From an uncultured bacterium (GTDB lineage: Bacteria; Verrucomicrobiota; Lentisphaeria; Victivallales; UBA1829): a DNA stretch of 64,000 bases. The stretch lies in the NCBI GenBank assembly GCA_902778895.1, contig CACYZF010000009.1, positions 141,786 to 205,785 of the forward strand. The letters are read 5' to 3'. Shown here piece after piece: positions 58,501-64,000 of this stretch; the first letter of the stretch is position 1; every line of letters starts with the position of its first letter. A program made the translations under genes and the position numbers. The notes under the pieces are model-generated. The model saw nothing but the letters and a program-made list of their open reading frames with translations, did no database searches and was not told the DNA's origin.

Positions 58501-59253
58501 GCGCGAGAAAAGACGTTCCGCCCAGGTCAGCAGGACCAGGAAACTGAGGACAAACAGCGAAACGGAAACGAACTGGTTGATCCACAGGTGATTCTGGCGC
58601 CTGGTCGCCCCGACGCGACTGTCGTCCGCCAGCTTGGCGGCGCCGGACAGGCTTCTGTCCAGCGCGGAATAGATATTTGTCTTATACTTGGCGTAATTGT
58701 CGCCGAATACGATGCCCAGTGCCAGGTGTTCCCGTTCGTGCATGCTTTTTGCCAGGTCTTCCGGCGTGACCGCGGCATCCTTCAGTTCCCGCGGATAGTC
58801 GGGAGAAGCCGCCTCTTCGTCCGGCGTGACCAGGCGCATGGCGATATATTCCAACGCCATCAGTTCTTTGGAATAATGCATCGCGAGGTGGAAATCCCCC
58901 CTGATCTGTTCCGTTGACTTGCCTTCGCTGGTCAGCTTTTGCAGCAAGTTCAGTCCCCATTCGCGGTTTTTCGTATCGTATACTTCCTTGAAATACTCGT
59001 CGCGGTATTTCTTGTCTCCGGTCGCCACGTAACGGCGTACCGCCTCGGTCAGGATGTCCGATCCGTCGCGCAGACGCGACCGCACACGGTTGAAATCCTG
59101 ATACTCCAGCCTCGCCCGGCTCATGACCCTCGTGTTTTTTCTGAGTTCGAATGAGTTGTAAATGATATATCCGAGCAGGAGCAGGCCGATTGCCACCAGG
59201 CAGACGCTGAAAAAGCGATTATGTCTGTCAAAACGCATGGACTGTTTTTTCAT
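55546..59253 (-). CDS. Hybrid sensor histidine kinase/response regulator with PAS and GAF domains
   Basis: A 1235-residue membrane sensor. The start at 59253 follows CCGGAG and gives a clean N-terminal helix; an extension to 59310 has none. Order: TM1 (about 11-32), a periplasmic helical domain (about 33-225), TM2 (about 227-247), PAS (about 262-370, LDYIPLLIYLKNR), GAF-like (about 395-555), PAS (about 575-690, MPIPCVVKDPADE), GAF-like with several Cys (about 700-850, YCNKCIDCPL), HisKA (SYFFSCISHDVRTPLNAIIG, phospho-His near 893), HATPase (IDNAVKFTEEGEI, GSGMNEET, GAGLGI) and a C-terminal receiver (HVLIVDDV, phospho-Asp in LILTDLWMPEMDG, Lys in FKPV). No separate output gene is adjacent. Signal unknown. 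Confidence 0.93.
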   Translation of the reverse strand: MKKQSMRFDRHNRFFSVCLVAIGLLLLGYIIYNSFELRKNTRVMSRARLEYQDFNRVRSRLRDGSDILTEAVRRYVATGDKKYRDEYFKEVYDTKNREWGLNLLQKLTSEGKSTEQIRGDFHLAMHYSKELMALEYIAMRLVTPDEEAASPDYPRELKDAAVTPEDLAKSMHEREHLALGIVFGDNYAKYKTNIYSALDRSLSGAAKLADDSRVGATRRQNHLWINQFVSVSLFVLSFLVLLTWAERLFSRRTAFLQQMLDYIPLLIYLKNRKTRCYMDSNRAFSDYLQHSGIEDPSGKTNYDLLPADKAHELEKNDEEALKKNEPVVHYETMPGPLGQPRYFRTTRLGIKDAEGQPCMLAMALDMTEDHERQLNSEATEEALIALQQEPTLVSPLKMLEIIRRRMNADYCYLARYNEETRVVSIDPDSFAIRGGHTLPKRITTSTRMILDLIDRIRMLGIGSFDEDESSRIRAMFKIDQIAPDTPHAACHIAIRLTVQGTFWGLLSVASIAKRSFTDIERAYLQKNARILETAIERRAIYAALAQAKNDAIREGEISDSVLNLMPIPCVVKDPADEFRYIRCNRAYASLHHMEPAEMVGKRGEDFYSDKSLEVIRRTDAEAIEKRETVHFEDTCLWGDCNRRVFLYWKLPMEMKDGRTLLFCVAQDVTEIKQKINTEHFRNEITAFLLGHSEPEELLDFVAKRLIETLGCQHVLLHRQDGTRQDWFPDDEHTYCNKCIDCPLKTADPSLFCHNGNVVLNDDNISEFPLPENCPTRILIARQIFFEGDEWGKIATLFTGDAFESLGFCEELLEQVANVVSVCIERKARNMVIKRQNEEVVRINRQLQLARDRAVAAEKAKSYFFSCISHDVRTPLNAIIGYTELLKKGISDEKERDGACDAITTSGRSLLQLVSSMVDLARLESDTLVIEPVLTDLNVQADKVLHSFDISVAGKAVRLLGEWDENMPYLKVDPKRIWQILFHLIDNAVKFTEEGEIVLKLVFEQEDGKKGVLSISVSDTGSGMNEETRKRIMQPFASADEDYRNHQVGAGLGITICRHLIERMNGTLELKSEPGNGTVFTIRIPDVAFSERTNSFPRPGSMIDFHGKKREELHVLIVDDVPLNISILRTMLRKNGVSDIVTSVNGKDALKRIRTSVKPFDLILTDLWMPEMDGRVLLQELRADSRFKSLNVIAITADVDAKEECMKLGFSDVIFKPVTVAKIVNYLPPSSGEQPG

Positions 59254-59311
59254 TGCAGATTGAACTCCGGTTTTATTCAAAAGTGATCTGTAGGCTAAGG
59301 TGTTTTGCAAT

Positions 59312-59339
59312 AATATAGCACCCTTTTTCCCTTTTGCAA
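59312..59339 (-). promoter_or_regulatory. Promoter of the sensor-kinase gene
   Basis: Read leftwards: TTGCAA (59334-59339), a 16-bp spacer and TATATT (59312-59317), about 60 bp before the start. Confidence 0.7.
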
Positions 59340-59625
59340 TAGGTCGGCTGAAAATAAAATTGAAGTTTGAGATATCTCATTTGTCAGCAACAAAACGCAG
59401 TCGTCCATGAGCCATCAGTACACGACCATGGACTATTCCTGCGATACCTCAAAACAATCGGGCCCGTCTCATAAATACATCGCGATTCCGGTATTATATC
59501 TTACAGGACAATCGGACTGGCGAGATGCGTTTCTGATGTTTGCCGCCGGATTCCGCACAACGTTAATTTCACGTTACGGATGCCGTTTTTCTATTCTTTT
59601 CTATAGGAAACCCCGGATCCGCCGC
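59340..59625. other. Divergent intergenic region between sensor kinase and alpha-galactosidase
   Basis: Part of a 479-bp gap (59254-59732) with a promoter at each end. No gene is supported; an 86-codon frame at 59407-59667 has no ribosome site and a composition unlike local genes. No strong palindrome is seen, so regulation of the galactosidase by the adjacent kinase is only a possibility. Confidence 0.5.
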
Positions 59626-59653
59626 TTGTTTTTTTTCTGTCGCGTGATATATT
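59626..59653 (+). promoter_or_regulatory. Promoter of the alpha-galactosidase gene
   Basis: TTGTTT (59626-59631), a 16-bp spacer and TATATT (59648-59653), 79 bp before the start. Confidence 0.7.
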
Positions 59654-59732
59654 TCTACCAAATATAGCCTAATTGAAATGCGCCGCAGTCTGAACTCGCG
59701 GCGTGCACCACCAAAAAATAAGGAATACGATC

Positions 59733-62420
59733 ATGACACGTATGAAACGCCTCATCCCCGCGCTTCTCTGTGCCTCGCTCTCCATCGGTTCGCTCTGCGC
59801 CGCAGAATGGACCGCGGATCAACTGAGACTTTCGGCTCCGTACCTGCAGCTCGGCTATTTCGACCAGGGCCGCCACAACGCCTCCGTCGAGGGCCGTCCC
59901 ATCAGCATCGGCGGCGTCAGCTACAGCGAGAACTCCGTCGGCCTCCACGCCGAAGGCGAGTTCATCCTGAAGCTCGACGGCAAGGCCGTGCGCGCGACCG
60001 GCGCGGTCGGCATCGACGACGACACGAACGGGCAGGGCAGCGTCAATTTCCAGTGGTACGACGCCTCCGGCAGCAATCAGAAACTGCTCTGGGAATCCAA
60101 GGAAATGAAAGGCGGCGACAAGGCCAAAGAATTCTCCATCAACCTCAACGGCATTACGCGGCTGCGTTTCGTGGCCGCCCAGGGAGCCGATATGGACTAC
60201 GATCACGCAGACCTCGTGAACTTCAAGATCGAATACAACGGCGCGGCGCCCGAGCAGCAGTCTCTCGGCGGCGCGTCGGGCACGTTTGAAACCAGCCGCC
60301 TGACCTGGAACCTCACCGGCAACGTCGGCGCCGAGCTCCGTCAGGGCGTCTTCGGCGCGGCGAAACAGCCCGCACAGCCCGCCATGGGCCAGGGCCGTCC
60401 CGGACAGGGCGGCCGTCCCGGCGGCTTCGGCGGCGGCTTCGGTCGAGGCGGCGGCACGCAGAGCGCCGTCGCGGCTTGGCCGCGTCTGCCTTCCGAAGTC
60501 ATGGAGCCATCCATCTACATCATTCAGGAAGACGGCACGCACAACCTCGAACTCCGCATCGCGAAGAAGTCCGTCCGCCAGCTCGACGACGAGCGCACGG
60601 AAGCGGCTTTCGAGCTGAAGGATCCGCTGTATCCCGTCACGGTCACCCTGATCGCCACGGCGTACAAGACCGCCGACGTCTTCACCTCGCAGATCATCGT
60701 CCGCAACAACGGCGAAAAGAACATCACGCTGCTCGACCGTGACGCCGCGTTCATCAATCTGCCGTTCACCAATGACACCTACCTCACCAGCTTCTACGGC
60801 GACTGGGGCCGCGAAATGACCGAGATCCATGAGGACAAGGTCGGGCGCGGCGTGCTGAAGCACCTCACCAACAAGGGCTCGCGCGTGGCCGTCCCGGATT
60901 ACCCAGGCTGCTACATCTCCTTCGACGGCAAGCTCGAGGAGGAAAAGGGCCGCGTCTTCGCCGCCGCCATCGCATGGAGCGGCAGCTGGGAATACAGCAT
61001 CACCACCACGCAGAACAATACCGTGTTCTTCGCCGCCGGCGTCCCCGGCACCCCGACCATCCTGAAGCCCGGCGAGAACTACACCTCCCCGAAGATCGTC
61101 ATGACATTCTCCAACGAGGGCGCGGGCCAGGCTTCCCGCAACCTGCACAACTACGGCCGCATGTACGGCGTGTACAACGGCGACAAGCAGCGCCCGCTCG
61201 TGCTGAACAGCTGGGAAGGCACCTACATGGACTTCACCGAAGCCAAGCTTGACAAGTACATCCCCGCCGCCGCCAAGCTCGGCGTCGAATACTTCGTGCT
61301 CGACGACGGCTGGTTCGGCGACAAGTACCCGCGCAACAACGACCGTCAGGGCCTCGGCGACTGGATGGTCAACAAGGCCAAGCTCCCGAACGGCATCGAA
61401 CACCTCTGCGACCTGTGCGAACAGAACGGCATCAAGTTCGGCATCTGGGTCGAACCTGAAATGGTCTGCCCGAGGAGCGAACTCTTCGACGCGCATCCCG
61501 AGTACGCCACCGAGCTGAAGGGCCGCGGCGTCCAGCTCATCCGCAACCAGCGCGTCCTCGACCTCGCCAACCCCGTCGTCGAAGAATACGTCTACAAATG
61601 CGTCGCAGACATCCTGAGGGAGCATCCGCGCGTCGCCTACATCAAGTGGGACCACAACGCCACCCTCGGCGCCAATCCCGGCAGCCACGTCAACCTCGAC
61701 AACCAGGGCTCGTTCTCCGACAAGTTCACCGAAGCCTACTACCGCATCATGGCCCGCCTCCGCAAGGAATTCCCGAACGTGATCTTCCAGGCCTGCGGTT
61801 CCGGCGGCATGCGCGGCGACATCGGCGCGCTCCAGTACAGCGAGGAGATCTGGGGCAGCGACCAGACCAACGGCATCAACCGCATCTCCATCCAGTGGGG
61901 CTGGAGCCACTTCCTCCCGGTCAAGGCCGTCGCCGCTCACGTCGGCTGCCTCGGCGAAGGCGACTACAAGTTCCGTACCGACGTCGCCATGACCGCGCGC
62001 CTCGGCGTCGAGCTCGATCCGGAGTCCCAGGGCGCACGCAGGCTGGATAACGTCGACAATATCGCGAAGGGAATCGCTGTCTACAAGCAGCTCCGTCCGC
62101 TCCTCCACAGCGCCGACCTCTACCGCGGCCGCAGCCCGATGGTCTCCCAGACGACCGAACTCACGTTCGTCGCCCAGGACAAGTCGGAAGCCGTCCTCTT
62201 CGGATTCAAGCGCGACCGCGGCGCGAGGACCGAGACCATCAAGGCTTCCGGTCTCGACCCGAACGCGAAGTACAAACTCACCGAGATGAACCCCGACGCC
62301 ACGCCGCGCATCAAGGCAGGACAGACCCTCACGGGCGCACAGCTCATGCAGAACGGCGTCCAGGTCAAGTTCCCGGACAAAGTCTCCAGCGTGAACATCA
62401 AGCTCGACAAAGTCCAGTGA
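59733..62420 (+). CDS. Secreted GH36 alpha-galactosidase with N-terminal NPCBM-like module
   Basis: An 895-residue exported enzyme that should release alpha-linked galactose from galactomannan or raffinose-type sugars. The start at 59733 gives a signal peptide ending at about LCA|AEW (residue 23). Residues 28-168 resemble an NPCBM carbohydrate-binding domain (ENSVGLHAEGEFILKLDG, GVDDD-like AVGIDDDT). A Gly-rich linker (about 217-241) follows. The GH36 part (about 180-895) has YFVLDDGWFGDK, GIWVEPEMV, the nucleophile Asp640 in VAYIKWDHNA, CGSGGMRGDIG and the acid/base Asp710 in EEIWGSDQT. The NPCBM-like domain sits before the usual GH36 sandwich, and the linker interrupts it, an uncommon layout. 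A strong terminator follows. Confidence 0.93.
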   Translation: MTRMKRLIPALLCASLSIGSLCAAEWTADQLRLSAPYLQLGYFDQGRHNASVEGRPISIGGVSYSENSVGLHAEGEFILKLDGKAVRATGAVGIDDDTNGQGSVNFQWYDASGSNQKLLWESKEMKGGDKAKEFSINLNGITRLRFVAAQGADMDYDHADLVNFKIEYNGAAPEQQSLGGASGTFETSRLTWNLTGNVGAELRQGVFGAAKQPAQPAMGQGRPGQGGRPGGFGGGFGRGGGTQSAVAAWPRLPSEVMEPSIYIIQEDGTHNLELRIAKKSVRQLDDERTEAAFELKDPLYPVTVTLIATAYKTADVFTSQIIVRNNGEKNITLLDRDAAFINLPFTNDTYLTSFYGDWGREMTEIHEDKVGRGVLKHLTNKGSRVAVPDYPGCYISFDGKLEEEKGRVFAAAIAWSGSWEYSITTTQNNTVFFAAGVPGTPTILKPGENYTSPKIVMTFSNEGAGQASRNLHNYGRMYGVYNGDKQRPLVLNSWEGTYMDFTEAKLDKYIPAAAKLGVEYFVLDDGWFGDKYPRNNDRQGLGDWMVNKAKLPNGIEHLCDLCEQNGIKFGIWVEPEMVCPRSELFDAHPEYATELKGRGVQLIRNQRVLDLANPVVEEYVYKCVADILREHPRVAYIKWDHNATLGANPGSHVNLDNQGSFSDKFTEAYYRIMARLRKEFPNVIFQACGSGGMRGDIGALQYSEEIWGSDQTNGINRISIQWGWSHFLPVKAVAAHVGCLGEGDYKFRTDVAMTARLGVELDPESQGARRLDNVDNIAKGIAVYKQLRPLLHSADLYRGRSPMVSQTTELTFVAQDKSEAVLFGFKRDRGARTETIKASGLDPNAKYKLTEMNPDATPRIKAGQTLTGAQLMQNGVQVKFPDKVSSVNIKLDKVQ

Positions 62421-62455
62421 GCTGAAATCGGCTGACAAACATCAGCAAAAACAGC

Positions 62456-62490
62456 GCGGACGCCGGAATCGAAACCGGCGTCCGCTTTTT
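62456..62490 (+). terminator. Rho-independent terminator of the alpha-galactosidase gene
   Basis: An 11-bp perfect stem (gcggacgccgg / ccggcgtccgc) with an 8-nt loop is followed by five T. Confidence 0.9.
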
Positions 62491-62534
62491 GTGTCTGCGA
62501 GGAGAGGGAGATTTGAGGTAAATTGAGGAGAAAG

Positions 62535-63326
62535 TCAGCCCGTGATGCGGACCGCCGCGTTTCCGGCGTCCTCCGGCGGTTTGACGCCCGCGAGGCGCGC
62601 GAACCACTCGAAACTGTGCGCGGGGTATTGCTCGTGCTCGCCGTCGAATACTTCGAAATACACCTCGTTCGCGCCCGCCGCCTCGAGTTTCTGCACGAAT
62701 TCGGCGGAATGCCGGTACGGGACGACCGTGTCGTGTCTGCCGTGATGAACGGAGACGGGGAGGTCTTTCAGTTTTTCGAGGTGAACCGAGGGGGAGCGCA
62801 GTGCGTATTCGTCCGGCGTGTCCGCAGGGCCGCCGCCCAGACACGCCTCCATGTCATGCACATAATGCTGGTGCGTTTCCGTGAGGTGCGCGTGCCACGC
62901 CGTGAGGTCGGACACCGGACACCAGACGTCCACGGCGCGGAATACCTCCGGCGCGTCCTCGGCGGTCAGGAGCGCGGCATGTCCGCCGCCCGAACAGCCG
63001 AGCAGAAAGATGTTGTCGTAGTCGATCGCCGAAGTCCGCAGGACATGGTCCACGGCGTCGAGGATGTCGCGCCTCGCCTTGAGGCTGCCGCAGGCGTCGT
63101 GCCCGTGCGGATTCGAGGCGAGGTTCGGACCGCGGAATTCCGGCAGGAGCAGCGCCCAGCCGTACTTCTCGCACAGCGGCAGGTAGTTTTCCGCCTGGTT
63201 GAACCGGTCGTAGCTCCAGGTGTGCAGCCCGACGACGAGCGGGACCGGGGCATCCGTCCGCGGACGGAAGAACAGCGACGGCTGGAGCGTGCCGTCGAGC
63301 GTGGATGTGACTTGGATCGTGTTCAT
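62535..63326 (-). CDS. Alpha/beta hydrolase (prolyl-oligopeptidase/acetyl-esterase-like)
   Basis: A 263-residue hydrolase. The start at 63326 follows GAGGTGAGACC. The fold markers are VPLVVGLHTWSYD (oxyanion strand), LLPEFRGPN, IFLLGCSGGGHAAL (nucleophile elbow GCSGG with Ser at about 119), SVHHGRHDTVVPY (acid Asp) and FDGEHEQYP (His). There is no signal peptide, so it is cytosolic. Similar enzymes are peptidases or sugar-acetate esterases; a role after uptake of acetylated oligosaccharides would suit the neighbouring glycosidases but is inference. It lies 91 bp downstream of cysK on the same strand. Confidence 0.8.
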   Translation of the reverse strand: MNTIQVTSTLDGTLQPSLFFRPRTDAPVPLVVGLHTWSYDRFNQAENYLPLCEKYGWALLLPEFRGPNLASNPHGHDACGSLKARRDILDAVDHVLRTSAIDYDNIFLLGCSGGGHAALLTAEDAPEVFRAVDVWCPVSDLTAWHAHLTETHQHYVHDMEACLGGGPADTPDEYALRSPSVHLEKLKDLPVSVHHGRHDTVVPYRHSAEFVQKLEAAGANEVYFEVFDGEHEQYPAHSFEWFARLAGVKPPEDAGNAAVRITG

Positions 63327-63417
63327 GGTCTCACCTCGTTTCGGTGCGGATTGCTGTTGAAAAGAACTCCTCCCCGTTGTAAGGCGGAGAGGAGCGATCG
63401 CTTGAGGGGAAACGGCT

Positions 63418-64000
63418 TTACTCGAAAAGCCAGGTGGAGAGGTAGCGCTCGCCGGTGTCCGGCAGCAGCGCCACGATGCGCTTGCCTGCGAATTCGGGGC
63501 GTTTCGCGAGCTCGAGCGCGGCATAGAGCGCGGCGCCGGAGCTGATGCCGACGAGCAGACCTTCCTGCGCCGCGGCCGCACGCGCGGTCTTGCCGGCATT
63601 TTCAGCGGACACGCCGATGACCTCGGTGATGAGGTCCGTCTTCAGGACTTTCGGCACGAAGCCAGCGCCGATGCCCTGGATCTTGTGCGGACCGGGCGCG
63701 CCGCCCGCGAGGACCGGGCTGGTGTCCGGTTCGACCGCGAAGATCTTCACGTTCGGATTCTGTTCACGCAGGTATTCCGCGACGCCGGTCAGGGTGCCGC
63801 CGGTGCCCACGCCTGCCACGAACGCGTCGACCTTGCCGTCGGTGTCCGCCCAGATCTCCGGCCCCGTGTGCGCCTTGTGGTATGCCGGGTTCGCGGGGTT
63901 CTCGAACTGCTGCGGGATGAACGAGCCGGGATTGGCGTCGCGGAGTTCGAGCGCCTTCGCGATCGCGCCCTTCATGCCCTTCGCGCCTTCGGTCAGCACG
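63418..64000 (-). CDS. cysK: Cysteine synthase A (O-acetylserine sulfhydrylase), 5' end outside window
   Basis: PLP enzyme that makes cysteine from O-acetylserine and sulfide. Only the C-terminal 194 residues are in the window; the frame is open through position 64000, so the start codon and the PLP lysine lie outside. Visible motifs: [20 protein letters not shown], the phosphate-binding loop [36 protein letters not shown], the Ser of [14 protein letters not shown] that contacts the pyridine nitrogen, and the end [16 protein letters not shown]. All match CysK. The gene ends 91 bp before the hydrolase start on the same strand. Confidence 0.96.
   Translation of the reverse strand, partial: VLTEGAKGMKGAIAKALELRDANPGSFIPQQFENPANPAYHKAHTGPEIWADTDGKVDAFVAGVGTGGTLTGVAEYLREQNPNVKIFAVEPDTSPVLAGGAPGPHKIQGIGAGFVPKVLKTDLITEVIGVSAENAGKTARAAAAQEGLLVGISSGAALYAALELAKRPEFAGKRIVALLPDTGERYLSTWLFE

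Noticed and set aside
55915..58917. A 1000-codon open frame antisense to the sensor kinase
   Set aside because: Composition artefact of a GC-rich gene; the opposite strand has a full PAS/GAF/HisKA/receiver protein.
59407..59667. An 86-codon rightward frame before the alpha-galactosidase
   Set aside because: It overlaps the promoter of that gene and has no ribosome site or recognisable sequence.
59655..62438. A 927-codon open frame antisense to the alpha-galactosidase gene
   Set aside because: It mirrors a strongly identified GH36 gene, is rich in Val/Gly/Asp/Glu as expected from GC-rich antisense frames, and has no domain or ribosome site.

Overview
The window looks like a chromosome segment from an uncultured, polysaccharide-degrading bacterium, most plausibly of the PVC group (Lentisphaerota or Kiritimatiellota). 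That placement is inference. It rests on the GC-rich coding sequence, the large secreted glycoside hydrolases with glycine-rich linkers and an NPCBM-type module, and the mix of ordinary bacterial housekeeping genes (htpG, rpsB-tsf, cysK, a cold-shock gene, a large hybrid histidine kinase). Several promoters, in both host and island, share one form: a TTGxxx -35 box, a 16-17 bp spacer and TATATT as the -10 box.

Left host flank (1-14350). htpG (cut by the window edge) and an FmdB-type zinc-ribbon gene come first, then a secreted protein of unknown function with two repeats, rpsB-tsf, a GH10 xylanase fused to an Asp-box propeller-like domain, a lipoprotein with two tandem esterase domains, a 57-residue 2[4Fe-4S] ferredoxin, an EptA-like phosphoethanolamine transferase, a radical SAM enzyme and an MntP-like manganese exporter.

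Integrated element (14351-51135, about 36.8 kb). A 20-bp direct repeat made of the last 14 nt of tRNA-Lys(CTT) plus an A-run bounds this element, and a tyrosine recombinase lies next to the tRNA. From left to right it holds: a secreted proline/valine/threonine-rich protein; an AbiEi/AbiEii toxin-antitoxin pair with a perfect operator palindrome; Sel1-repeat genes and a broken TolB-like fragment; a NERD-domain helicase; a leftward operon of WYL regulator, two dynamin-like GTPases, a HerA-type ATPase, a WHH/HNH nuclease toxin and an SMI1/KNR4 immunity protein (with a YaaW-like membrane protein beyond); an HUH-like (inovirus Gp2/YagK) protein beside repeats that could form an origin; a rightward run with a sliding-clamp-like protein, a Cas4/AddB-type PD-(D/E)XK nuclease, a DUF932 protein and a DUF4942 methyltransferase; and a leftward operon of excisionase-like HTH, D5/P4-type helicase, a 593-aa unknown, MoxR ATPase, DUF2201 vWA protein and a 320-aa unknown. 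I saw no capsid, tail or conjugation genes, so the element may depend on a helper or replicate as an integrative plasmid.

Right host flank (51136-64000). tRNA-Lys, a SWIM/SNF2 helicase, a cold-shock protein with a long leader, a 1235-aa hybrid sensor kinase, a GH36 alpha-galactosidase, an alpha/beta hydrolase and the 3' part of cysK.

The strongest candidate for an undescribed system is the 22011-31671 operon. It combines two dynamin GTPases and a HerA-type pump with a translationally coupled nuclease toxin, its immunity protein and a WYL regulator. A similar motif pair lies at both ends of this module.
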